64,000 nucleotides of DNA from positions 51,718,284-51,782,283 of the forward strand of contig OX422213.1 in the NCBI GenBank assembly GCA_949130495.1, in the 5' to 3' direction. Numbering within the stretch: the first letter of the stretch is position 1; each line of letters opens with the position of its first letter. A model generated the notes under the pieces. The model saw nothing but the letters and a program-made list of their open reading frames with translations, did not search any database and was not told the DNA's origin. Position numbers and translations under genes: made by a program. Positions 1-10,919 of this stretch are shown one piece after another. This stretch comes from Sambucus nigra. Lineage: Eukaryota > Streptophyta > Magnoliopsida > Dipsacales > Adoxaceae.

Positions 1-661
1 CCCAAAATCTTTAGGGTTTGTTAATACCAAACTACGATATGAGATTTATGCTCAAATGTAAATAAAGCAAGTAAACACTTGCCTCGTGGATATAATCCGA
101 CAATCTCGAGCCGAATCCTGCGGAGTTTGGCCGGAGTCTCCCCCTTTCTCCTCTTTTCTCTCCTCCTCTCTCTCTTCTCTCCTTTCTTTCTCTTCTCTTT
201 TCTTTTCTCCCTCTCTCCCTCTTTATATAGAAAGAAAAAGGGTTTTACCCCTTAAAACCCAAAAACGACTCGTTTACTCAATTACGAGCCCGTTTTACTT
301 TAAAATTACCCAAAACTCAATTTTGACAATCGGACACTCTTTTCCGACTATCTCGAACATCCCGAGACTCACGACACAGTCGAAAATTTCCATCTGAGTT
401 ACTTGATCGCAAATCACTATTCCAACCCATATAACTTAATGTGGGTTTTCTAATCAAAATCATACCTTTTTGTCATTTTACTCCACGACGACATATACTT
501 AAAATACTTCGACCAATTTAATCCCATAAATAATTAGTTGACATATCGAAAAATCATTAAATCTTCGAAAATCCCAAAAATTACTATTTCGGGAAATTCC
601 TCCAAATTCCAATTTATACTTAATTATGGAATTTAATCGTCTCCAAAAGGGTGGGTTATTA
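1..661 (-). mobile_element. 5' part of a diverged Tekay-like Ty3/Gypsy LTR, cut by the window edge
   Basis: Read on the minus strand it starts tgtaataaccc at 661, the same terminus as the other Tekay-type LTRs here (tgtaatacccc). It keeps the shared block resembling gactatctcgaccc (here gactatctcgaacatccc, 346-363), a TATA-like ctatataaag (221-230) and the AG|GCAAGTG motif (76-84). The spacing from LTR start to that motif is 579 bases, against 636-718 in most other copies. The rest is clearly diverged, so it is a related family. A purine-rich gaagagaaagggac abuts it (662-675 read on minus), as a polypurine tract would. No TSD can be tested because the other end is outside. It could be a solo LTR or the 3' LTR of an element. 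Confidence 0.7.
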
Positions 662-687
662 CAGTCCCTTTCTCTTCAAGACTGTAA

Positions 688-2445
688 ATGGATGGTTCTT
701 CAGACGAGGGATACAACATTGGGTGGTTGGCCGTTGATGACTTGGTTGGCCTGGAGTGGCAGTCTAGGGTGCCCCTTTCTTTGGGCAATGAAAATTCCTT
801 TGATTTTTTCGAACCTGCAGCTGATGAGCGTATCCTACTACGCGAGCCTACATACCACCGTTCATCTAGGGTGAGGAGCCCTAGTGGATATGTAAGTACA
901 ATGATCTTTGGTATTATATTTTATTTTTCTCTTTCTTCTTTGTGCTAATGAAGGGTTTTTCTTCTTCGTCTTTTGTAGACTTACATTGCTCCTTCGGTTA
1001 TTCAATCTCGGGGGACAATGAGGCTGAAGGAGGTTTTGTAGAAGCTCCCTGCTATGGTGTGCTATATGGTTTCTTATGTGGGTTTTGTCCATTAGGCTTA
1101 GGCTTTGGATGAGACACCGCTTCTACCGAGGTTTTGTGTGATTCAGGGAAGAGGTGGGGGGACACTACCCACACCTTTGATCTTGGCTTGGGGGAGATGA
1201 CCATTACTCCCATAGATGTTCAGCAGCTGGCGGGGGTTAATTATGAGGGGTTTCAGATAGTGATGGACCGCTCATTGAGGGACACCGGAGGTGGTGCAGG
1301 GTCTTTAGGGGACATGGGTAGGATCGTATCTGGGAATTTAATCCACATTTATGCTTTGAAGGGGACATTATTGAAGAGGAGGGTGGATGTGACTGACAGG
1401 CAGAAGGTGAAACAGATAGCTTGTCTATTTATTTTTCTTTTGTTGGGAGGTTTTTTGGTGGCGATGAGTGGCGACGTCGTATATCTTTGGTTCTTGTCGT
1501 ATCTAAGGATGATCTTGGATGTCTAGCTATATGACTGTGGGAACCTGAACTTGGCATCCCTTTATTTTTTGTTGGATGCTTTTATTTGGTGTTGCCAATA
1601 GACTTTTGTGGGGGCCACATATCTTTTGGAGGTAATTTTTAATTTATTTTCCTTTTTATGCATTTCCTATCATTCTTATTTTGTTACATTTTTTTTATTA
1701 CATGCAATCTTTTTACATACGTGGTTCTATGAGGTGATCGGGTACAATGCGGGGCTGATATCCCCGAAGGATGAAGTTTTGGGGGACTTCTACCAATGTT
1801 CCAGTGGAAAAAGTCCAATTGGAGGTCGAATCAGTCTTTGTCTTTGGCGGATGTGTGACGAGATCTGAACGACCTAACGAGCGACCAAGTTACCAATTAT
1901 CTTTTCTGATTTTTCTTTTAACATCTTTATTGCTTGAGTAGATACTAATTCTTTTTTGCTGATTACAGGTGACCTTTTACCTCGGGGGCGACTCCGTAGG
2001 ATACGGGGTGACGATCTACATGCGCAGCTGTGGCGGTTGGTCACACATGAGTTTGGGTTATATCTGGTACCTAGGGGAGTGGGTGGTGAGGTAGATTATG
2101 GAGGAGGAGGAGGTAGTCCCACCTTTGGTGCCCCCTATGTACATGAGGCGAGTGAGATAGATATCAGACGATGCTCGAGCGACGACGATTAATGATGAGC
2201 CCTATACGAACTATACAAATACAACGGTGAGCTATAATTATCTAGATTTTGTAAGGAGATGGATGATTCCCTTTAGTATCTATGATACGGATAACATGCC
2301 TCCAATCGCCATGGCTTTGGGCATGGGCACTAGAGCATTGATGGGATCATCCCACATTTTAGGTGTTAGAACATCAACGGCGGTGGCGGTAGCAGAGGAG
2401 GCTCCGATCATTCAGGTTACCCCCCTTCCTATAATTTTTGACTGA
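688..2445 (+). pseudogene. Plant mobile domain (PMD) protein gene, decayed, antisense to the Tat element
   Basis: PMD proteins (the MAIN/MAIL-like aminotransferase-like plant mobile domain family) occur as host genes and inside transposons. Exon 1 is 688-891 (68 codons from MDGSSDEG). A gtaagt donor at 892 and a ttttgtag acceptor at 978 fit an intron. Exon 2 reads KLPAMVCYMVSYVGF after a stop, then shifts frame at about 1130 into WGDTTHTFDLGLGEMTITP, the hallmark PMD core, followed by DVQQLAGVNYEG. Later pieces include QIACLFIFLLLGGFL, YDCGNLNLASLYFLL and DLNDLTSDQVT in different frames, then a Gly-rich stretch near 2100-2150. Several stops and frame changes mean no protein is made. It lies downstream of and antisense to the Tat integrase. 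Extra ORFs in this position are known in Tat-lineage elements, and a DNA-transposon-associated domain has been reported in some. Family call is firm; element membership is inferred. Confidence 0.8.
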
Positions 2446-3720
2446 GTAGCGGGGAGTCATTAAGCGTGCCGCACAGTTCTCATGCATTGATGTCTGGGTT
2501 GACGGGACTTACGGATGAGGCCCTCTGACCTAAGGTAAAATCTCTCTCTTTCTCTTGTTTAATTGATTCTTCTTTCTTTCTTTACTTGTTGATTTTCCTT
2601 TTTGCTTGTTGCTTCTTTGTTTGCAGTATATTCGGGTGTTAACTACTTGGTTGAGGAACATTATGGATTAGATGACCTCCATGTCGGATTGTATCAAGAA
2701 GTTAAAGTTGGCTCCTTAATTCTTTGTGCCTCCTTCCACCTCAGATGAGGCTTTGAGTTTTGGGAGTGGAGGATCGATCGCTCGTCATAGGGGAAAGCAT
2801 GCCTGTTATGGGGATTGAGGTCTTAAGAAGGAAAGTTGAGGGTTCAGGCGAAGTACTATTTGTATTTTTATCTTTAAAATGTATCCAAATGAAGTAAAAT
2901 AGCTGAAGAAATATGCATTTTTTCCCTTTTTGGTATTTTTCTTGACTTAATGACTTATCCTATATGAAAAAAAATGTTTTTTTACTTAGAAAAGGGGAGT
3001 AAAAGTAATTAGCTCAGGGAACATATTTTTAGAGCATGGAGCACGGTGTCTTCTCTGGTCAGTGCCATGTTCGGGGAATTTACTGTTTGTCTTGTAGATT
3101 GAAGAGTATCGATATGTACGATTGGTGGGCCTTCGGTAGACTTGCTTCTATTTCATCTCGTGGCTCCTGTGCCAAGTGGGGTGAGAACAAATTATGCCAC
3201 CTTGCATAACAAACTTATTCCTAGTGTAGGATTTGACTGAATCACTGAGGATGATGATGGGCTCTTTATGGCATCGTTGTCGTCCATCTATCCATCCATC
3301 ACAGTCTGTTTAGGGACTACCTCATTATGGAAGCGGGTAATAGAGAAAATTATGGCAAAAGAGACCGTTCAATGGTGGTTCATTGCTTTTGACACCACGA
3401 AAGATTTCTATCCAGTCTTGTCAGGGTGTACCACTCCATGGAGCGCATACTAAATGTTAACCAGGAGTGGAAAACTTGGGAACCTCCAAGGACTGGTAAT
3501 GATGATGAAACGGAACCATTTGGTAGTTGAAGGCGATGTTTTGTGAAGCTTGGGTGATTTTTATGAAGCAATGATAATTTCGGTGTTTTGTATTTGGAAG
3601 GTTTTTGGAATAATTTTTGTTGTAACTTGGTTTAGGGTTAAGCTTTTTTTAGGAATGGTTTGGTCAGTTGAAGGTATGGTGGTTTGTTTAACTCCCTTCG
3701 ATAATACTTCAAGTGACAAC
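2446..3720. other. Non-coding remainder beside the PMD pseudogene
   Basis: No convincing protein is visible on either strand. A candidate splice pattern (gtaaaatctctctc near 2535, tttgcag near 2625) suggests the tail of the PMD gene continues to about 2830. The last five bases (acaac, 3716-3720) are the left target-site duplication of the adjacent Tekay element. Confidence 0.5.
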
Positions 3721-5994
3721 TGTAATACCCCGTATTTTTATGCTATATTAATTTGGGGATTTATTAAATTTAATGTGAATTAATTATTTAATAAAAATCC
3801 AGAAATTAATTATGTTATAATTATTAACGTGATGAGAGTTAGTAATTATGGGAAAATTTGTTGAATATTACTAATGAGCAAAGTAATATATAATAGTGGC
3901 CATATTAAATGTCACGAGTGAATAAAATGACAATTTTAGAAATTTGAGTCGGGACGCGCCCGTGTCGCGTCGGGACTAAATATTGATAAATAAAAGTAAA
4001 TATTTTATAAGTTGTTCGTATGGTCATTTTGAGTGCGCCAACGCTTCCGGAAGGGTCGAGATAGTCAGAAAAGCATACCCGGGAGTTAGATTTGGGTCTC
4101 GGGGCGTTTTTAGGCCTAATTAGTACCCCGGGAGGGCATTTTAGTCATTTTGTATTTTTGGGTAATTAAACCCACGAAAATTAAAGGGGTTATATCAGAT
4201 GTTTAGGTTATCTCCTAGGGTTAGATAACTCAAAACACTAGAACGGCCATTGGAGAGGAGAGGAGAGAGCTCTCAAGGCATTCCAAGGCTCAAAACTCAC
4301 CCGTTTACACCGCCGCCACCGCCAACGCATAGATCGCGAGACGGGGAACGCAACCACACCAAATTCAACACCAAACCAGATTTCTAAAAATCCCAGGCAA
4401 GTGTTTATCTTGCTTATTTCGTTGATGCATCATCCATATTAGTTTAGGAGTTATTAAGATGAGATTTATGGAAGAAAAACCTAATTTGAGATGGGAAATT
4501 TTCATGTAGTGATGATTTATATGATATTCTCGAAACCCTTTGTCATGTAAAGGATTAAGAGTTTGATTAAGAAAAGAGTTCTAATCAGATACAAACACTA
4601 AAAAAAAAAATATTCCGGACGATCGGACCGTTGGAATTGGATGAAATTTTACAAAGAATTAGCTGAAGACGAGAGGAAGCTACAGAAAAAAATTCAGCTC
4701 GATCGGACTGTTCAATATTATTAAATATATTTTTTGCTATAGAGTTTTATGTTTCGAGGAATCTTCTAGAAAATAAAAAATTCAATTAAAACTCCATTTT
4801 AATTCCGATTTCGAAACCGTTTGAAATTCTCATCTTTAAAAAAATAAAATTCAAAATCCTTTAATGTAAGGCGAAATCTATATTTTTGGGGTATTTTGCA
4901 TAAGGGACAATGTAAGTATATATTAAAGGGGAGAGACACGTAAGAGAGAGCTGCGTTGGAACATAAATGGATATCTACTGAATTGTACATTTGGAAGAAT
5001 AGAGTCCATGAGGGTTACGTAGTAAGTTGGAAAAACCCTTCGAATTAAAGTTAGAAACGAACCATTATACTTGATAAATAATAATGGGAAAATAAGGATA
5101 AATGTTGTGAATGTGGGTTATTGGATAAACCTAAATTGATATAATAAAAGTGGTATATTTATATGATTGTGTATGCATATATTATATACTTGTGAAAATC
5201 ATGCCCGCGCTACTTGTTATCCCTGAGGTTTCCGCGCTGGGACGATCTTATCTCGTGTGCCTTATGGGGGATATTGACTCGTACCCTAGAAGATAGAAAT
5301 CCTAGGTACAGGCTATCGAATCGATAGTCACGGTCCTAAGAGACGTGAGGGTATGTACTGACCTCTTGGACTTGGAAACTATGCTTCGCCTCAATATTGT
5401 TTGTGTATGTATTTATACAGTTCGAGAGTGATTCCGAACTTGTATTCCCTTTAGTACGATTGATACGGGGATTGGATAGCAGAGTATGCCCGCACCATAA
5501 AATTTTATGTGGGGTGCTGTTAGAATATATATATTATACGAGTATTTAATATATATATGAACTTCTGAGATATGGGAAACTGCGTACTGTGTTATGGTAA
5601 GTAAGACATGTATAATGACTCAAATTGGAAATACTTGTTTTGAAAAGTATAAGATGATATTGAAAAACTTTATGAATCAATAAAGTGAAAATGAGCTTTT
5701 GTACTAAATGAAATTATCCTTTTTAAACCATGATGTTGTTAAATCTTAAATTTTGAGAGTCACCTAAGATAAGTTAAATCCTTGGGGAAGGATAGTGTGA
5801 TATATGATGAGATAAACCATTGGGAAGGTTAGTGCGATAGGAGTGCACATTAGAAGAGAGGCGAGAATTTCTCAAGAGAGTGTCGCACTAATATGTTGTT
5901 GCATTGGCCTGTATCAATTTAAATACTTGCTAAATGAATTTTTAAATCATATACACTATCGGGCTCTGACCCGTTTCTATTCCTCTTTCTCTCT

Positions 5995-6033
<39 letters not shown>

Positions 6034-6577
6034 CAGGTGCCCAACCACAGGGGCGTCTTGTTTAGGATCCCTTGGAAGGAACGTGCTGCAACTTAGGTGG
6101 GAGTTGTAGGCCACTTGCTTAGACGATTTCATTTACTTGATTCCACTTCTATCATTCTCCTTATTGGGCATGTGTCGCCCATTCCACTATTTATCTGTTT
6201 TATTGGGACATTTGTATTTCAGTTATTTCTAGTACTGTTACTTTGGGATTTATTCAGCATGTATGTTTTACTTTAAGTTTTAAATGCTAGGGTTTAGTTG
6301 TTGAATGTTTAAATTAATTGGATTATATGTTCGAGGATTATTGTGGTGTGATTCTTTAAATATTGAATTGTTGTAGATAATTAAATCTTTATTTTCAAAA
6401 TAAAATTTGGAAAGAAATGTTAAAAAATGGTTTTGACACTTAGCTTAATTAAATAGGGTGTTAAATTTGAAAAAGTTATTTTTACGACAGTGATGCTAAG
6501 AATGAACCAACTGTTCACCTTGATTTTAATTTAATAAAGGAGTGATCGCCCGGTATTTAATTAGGCGGGGTGTCACA
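3721..6577 (+). repeat. 5' LTR of the + strand Tekay element
   Basis: Starts tgtaatacccc and ends gtgtcaca. Promoter-like gggttatatcag at 4187-4198 is a weakened TATA compared with ttatataa in the 18-28 kb copies. It contains cccag|gcaagtg (donor-like, cut after 4396), the ctgac box (5968-5972), a pyrimidine tract (5976-5998), a (TA)n tract (5999-6031) and acag|gtgcc (cut after 6036). GATCGGACCGTT-type words lie at 4620-4632 and 4700-4711, where other LTRs carry palindromic arrays. Confidence 0.95.
4397..6036 (+). other. Candidate GC-AG intron inside the 5' LTR
   Basis: Donor AG|GCAAGTG at 4395-4403; branch-like CTGAC at 5968-5972; C/T-rich tract 5976-5998; acceptor ttacag|gtgcc at 6036. The same four signals recur in order in the other LTRs. 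Splicing itself is inferred, not shown. Confidence 0.5.
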
Positions 6578-6579
6578 TG

Positions 6580-6591
6580 TGATATCAGAGC
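6580..6591 (+). other. Primer-binding site, initiator-Met tRNA type
   Basis: tgatatcagagc two bases after the LTR end. It matches the canonical TGGTATCAGAGC complementary to plant initiator tRNA-Met except for one G to A change, which may impair priming. Confidence 0.9.
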
Positions 6592-6761
6592 ATCAAGTTC
6601 TAGTGTCCATAGGATCTGTACGGCTTATTTTCGCTTTCAGCTTAACGTTTTTGCTATAGAGCCCTATTTTAGGATTGTTGTATTCCTGCTTTAACGTTTA
6701 CGTCTTCAGCTATTTGAGATTTGATGATAACTGTAGACTAATAAACTACTTCACGTTTCAG

Positions 6762-7859
6762 ATGCCTCCGAGACGTGCACCGAAGGATAGGCGTGCCCGG
6801 GCCGAGCATCCAGCAGCTCCGGCACAAGGCACTATGAATGCTAATGAAGTAGTCTCCATTGTTGCTCAGGCGGTGAATGCCATGCTAGCGGTGGATCAGC
6901 AGGCTCCACCCCAGATTCAGGCAGTGGCGCCAGTACCAGCACAACTTCCATCTGCATGGGAGAGGGTTAGGGATGCTTTTCAGAAGGCGCATCCCCCTGA
7001 GTTCTCTAGTAGCTCAGATATCATCACAGTCAGCCAATGGAAGAAAGACATCCAGCGGCATCTTCGTATGTATGAGTGCACCGACATGCAAAGGTAGTTA
7101 TTGGCTTCCTTTAAGCTGGTGGGGGCCGCTTTGTAGTGGTGGGAGTCCACTACCACCTTGGAGGAGAGGGACACGGTCCCTATTCAGTCGTTTTGGGAGC
7201 GGTTTGACCGCAAGTACTATCCACCCGCCGTGCAGACTAAGATGAGGCGGAAATTACTGAATTTGAAACAGGAGAACTCTACCGTTGCTGAGTATGAGGA
7301 GGAGTTCACGAGACTTCTCACCATAGTTCCAGATGAGGCACCTACTGATAGTAAGAAGATAATGTTGTTTGTGGACGGGTTAGCTTGGAGGATCCGTCAG
7401 CATCTTATAGGGAATCTATCTTTGAGTACTTTCACTGATGTACTCAATGTTGCATTACTACATTGCCAGGATCACCGCTTCCATCTGCAGGGAAGAAGGA
7501 GAGCAGGAGAGTCCAGCCAGCAGGGCAGGACCGGGGGTAGTAGTGCTAGTGGGGCACCATCTCATGGACAGACTCGTCAACACGAGCAGAGTTCCCATCA
7601 GGGGGACCCTGCTAAGCGATTCCGTTCAGGTGATTCCAGGCAGGGATTTGGGGGTTGTAGGCAGGGCCAGCAGGGCCAGCCTAATCAACAGGGCCAACAG
7701 GGCCAAAAGCGTGCTAATCAGGGCCAACAGGGCCAGTGGCGGGGAGGTAACGACCAGCAGGGTTAGAGGGGAGGTAACTTTAGAGGCCGGTGTTTTGTAT
7801 GCGGCAAGCATGGTCATAAGCGCCAGGATTGCCCAGAGGGTAATAGGGCTCCACAATAG
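6762..7859 (+). pseudogene. Tekay gag (capsid and nucleocapsid), with stops
   Basis: Gag packages element RNA into virus-like particles in the cytoplasm. The start is the ATG at 6762 (MPPRRAPKDRRARAEH), after a leader of about 180 bases. The retrotransposon-gag fold follows: PPEFSSSSDIITVSQWKKDI, then FWERFDRKYYPPAVQ and EYEEEFTRLLTIVPDEAP, all in one frame. A low-complexity Gln/Gly-rich stretch built on repeats of the codons for QGQ (about 7655-7765) precedes one CCHC zinc knuckle, CFVCGKHGHKRQDC (7791-7832), which binds nucleic acid. Stops at 7095-7097, 7131-7133, 7764-7766 and 7857-7859 interrupt a reading frame that otherwise continues into protease. No intact Gag is expected. Confidence 0.93.
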
Positions 7860-8033
7860 CAGGGTGCCCGTAATGAGCCACAGAGACCACTTTTTCCAGC
7901 TGCCCTCCCAGCTCCAGCCCAGGTGCCAGCCCTACCAGCCATTCCAGCAGCTCCAGTGCAGTAGGGGCAGTTACAGTACGGACGTGTCTATAACGTCCAC
8001 CAGGCAGCAGCTCCACAGGCACCACCCGCGATT

Positions 8034-8400
8034 GAGGGTATGTTTCCTATTCATGGAACTATGGGTCGGGTTTTGTTTGATACTGGGGCGACGCATTGTT
8101 TTATAGCTACAAATTTTGCAAAGGCCTTAGGGTTGTTAGCCATAGCAGAGAGCACAGTGATGTGTAGACTCACCACTAGGGAGTGGGTCGCTTATCTTCT
8201 TTATATGCCGGGGAGAGGGGGTAGAGATTGGTAGTTTGGTATTACCTGCAGACATGTTAGTCTTAGATATGCATGAGCATGATGTTATTATCGGTATGGA
8301 TTGGCTCGCAGCTTATAGAGCCATGATTGATTGCTTCGGTGGGAGCATTGTTTTTTCCATTCCGGGGCAAGAGATGTTTGTAGTGGCGATGCCTCGCCCA
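8034..8400 (+). pseudogene. Tekay aspartic protease domain, frameshifted
   Basis: Processes the Gag-Pol polyprotein. The active-site motif is FDTGATHCFIATNFAKALG at about 8076-8132, with the catalytic Asp in DTGA. The frame breaks at about 8200-8235 within a G-rich run (ggggagagggggtagag): the upstream frame ends in a stop at 8232-8234, and the flap and end of the domain continue one frame over as [20 protein letters not shown]. The DVIIGMDWL motif that normally closes Ty3/Gypsy proteases is intact. A single-base insertion or deletion in the G run would explain it. Confidence 0.88.
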
Positions 8401-9840
8401 GAGGGAAGTTTGACCGCTCATTTGTATTATATAGAGGAGGATGCCTTTAAGGAGGTTGTGATTCCTTTAGACTCGATCCCAGTCGTTCGTGAGTATTCCG
8501 ATGTATTCCAGGAGATTCCAGGCCTACCCCCCAGTCAAGAGATAGACTTTGTCATAGACTTATTACCGGATACTAGACCGATAGCACGCGCTCCATACCG
8601 TATGGCTCCGGCGGAGATGCGAGAGTTACGAGATCAGATAGAGCAGCTGTTAGGTCAGGGCTTCATTCACAGGAGTACCTCACCTTGGGGCGCTCCAGTC
8701 TCGTTTGTGAAGAAGAGAGATGGTTCACTGAGGTTATGTGTGGACTACCGGGAGTTGAACAAGGTCACGATACGGAATAAGTATCCGTTGCCTCGAATCG
8801 ATGATCTGTTCGATCAGCTGAGGGGAGCAACTTTCTTTTCGAAGATAGATCTGAGGCCGGGGTACCATCAGCTACGTATTAGAGAGCAGGACGTTTCAAA
8901 GACTGCCTTCTTGATGAGATATGGGTCTTACGAGTTCAGAGTGATGCCATTTGGTCTCACAAATGCTCCAGCTGTGTTCATGGACTTAATGAACCGAGTA
9001 TTCAGAGAGTTCTTGGATCAGTTTGTCAGCGTCTTCATAGATGACATTTTGATACATTCACACTTCGAGGAGGAGCATGCCGAGCACTTGAGGCAGGTTC
9101 TTCAGACTTTACGAGAGCATCAGTTGTTTGCTAAGTACGAGAAGTGTGGATTCTGGTTGCGAGAGGTACAGTTCTTAGGGCATGTTGTTTCTGAACAGGG
9201 GATAACAGTCGACCCGAGTAAAGTGTCAGCGGTGAGGGAGTGGGGACAGCCCACGACACCGACGGAAGTGCATCATTTCTTGGGGTTAGCCGGATACTAC
9301 CGGAGATTCATTCGGGGATTCTCCAAAATAGCGGGTCCATTGACGAACCTGACTCGTAAAGGGGTACCATATGTTTGGGATGACGCTTGTCAGTTGGCTT
9401 TCGACGAGCTGAAAGACAAGCTTACTTCAGCACCAGTCCTTGCTTTACTGAAGCCGGTTGTGGAGTACCTGGTTTACATCGATGCCTCTTTACGGGGACT
9501 TGGGGGAGTACTTCAGTACTAAGAGAAGGCTATAGCTTTTTCCTCCCACAAGCTTAAGCCGCGTGAGAAGAATTACCCCACCCACGACCTGGAGTTAGCA
9601 GCGGTCGTTTTTGCATTGAGGATATGGAGACACTATTTATTGGGGGAGAAGTTCCGTTTGTTCACAGACCACAAGTCACTGCAGTACCTGTTCACTCAGC
9701 GAGAGCTGAATATGCGTCAGCGCAGATGGTTAAAGTTTGTTAAGGACTATCAGTTCGACATACAGTATCATCCGGGGAAAGACAACGTAGTTGCTGATGC
9801 GTTGAGCCGTAGACCGGTAAATGAGGTAGCGGACGTCTGG
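8401..9840 (+). pseudogene. Tekay reverse transcriptase and RNase H
   Basis: Copies element RNA to DNA. RT motifs are in order: [90 protein letters not shown], and the catalytic FIDDIL (both Asp present), then [17 protein letters not shown]. RNase H follows with [13 protein letters not shown], a TAA stop at 9520-9522 in the same frame, then RIWRHYLLGEKFRLFTDHKS and the closing DNVVADALSRRP. Apart from that stop the 1.4 kb reads in one frame, so this is the best-preserved part of the element. Confidence 0.95.
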
Positions 9841-10918
9841 AAAGCGAAGTGGAAGGAGTTGGGTCACCAGGACGCAGTAGCCCGTTCCTTCATATCTGTT
9901 ATGACAGTCACACCCGAGATTGTTACGAGGGTAATACAGGCCCAAACCATAGACCCGTTTTGCCAGGAGCAGATTGTACGACTTTTAGCCGAGGGTGCTG
10001 AGTCCTATTCTATTAGTTCTGATGGGGGTTTGAGGTTAAATGGGAGGCTAGTGGTTCCAGAAGGGGCAGAATTGCGTCATGCAGTGATAACCCAATCTCA
10101 CGGGTCTCGATTTGCGGTACATCCTGGAGGAGATAAGATGTACCAGGATATGAGGAGGCAATACTGGTGGAGTGGGATGAAGAAGGACATTGCTGAGTTC
10201 GTATCCAAGTGTTCAACCTGCCAGCTGGTGAAGGTGGACCATCAGAAACCGTCAGGATTGCTTCAGCCATTGGAAGTACCCGCGTGGAAGTGGGAGAGTA
10301 TTTCCATGGATTTTATTACAGGGTTACCTACATCACAGCGGGGCCACGACTCTATCTGGGTGATTGTAGACCGTTTGACCAAGGCGGCTCATTTTCTGTC
10401 GGTGCGGACAGATTATACCACGGGTCAGTATGCTCAGTTGTTCATTTCTGAGATTGTCAGATTACATGGGGTGCCCCTGAATATTGTGTCAGATAGAGAC
10501 AAGATTTTCGTGTCACGTTTCTGGGAAAGCTTTAAGGAGTCTATGGGTACTGAGTTGAGGCTGAGAGATGTTAGAGGATATGCTACGCATGTGTGTTCTT
10601 GATTTTGGAGGAGGTTGGGAACCACATCTTCCACAGGTAGAGTTTGCTTATAATAATTCTTATCAGTTTACGATTGGTATGGCTCCATTTGAGGCTTTGT
10701 ATGGACGGCCTTGTCGTTCTCCAACTTGTTGGCTCGAGGTGGGGGATAACAAGTTGCTAGGACCAAAGGTAATTCAGGAAACCTCCGCGAGGATTGAGAT
10801 GATTAGGAGTCGATTTCGAGTAGCCCAGGACAGGCAGAAGAGCTACGCCGATGCGAAACAGTTCTTCCGAGAGTTCAATATGGGGGACCTAGTGTTACTG
10901 CGTGTATCTCCTATGAAA
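9841..10918 (+). pseudogene. Tekay integrase, N-terminal zinc domain and core, internally deleted
   Basis: Integrase inserts the DNA copy. The HHCC zinc domain is visible (HPGGDKMY ... CSTCQLVK). The core begins WESISMDFITGLP (first catalytic Asp) and continues IVSDRDKIFVSRFWESF (second Asp). At 10557-10572 the sequence jumps from TELRL to MLEDMLRMCVLDFGG, one frame over. The segment that in related elements carries the third catalytic residue (the Glu region, TDGQSERT) is missing. Downstream motifs FAYNNSYQFTIGMAPFEALY and MGDLVLLRVSPMK are intact up to the L1 insertion. With the acidic triad broken, this copy cannot encode an active integrase. Confidence 0.92.
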
Positions 10919-10919
10919 G

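Noticed and set aside
1..661. 3' LTR of the Tat element
   Set aside because: It begins tgtaataaccc and shares the Tekay landmarks, while the Tat LTR here begins tgtagacacc; it must be a different element.
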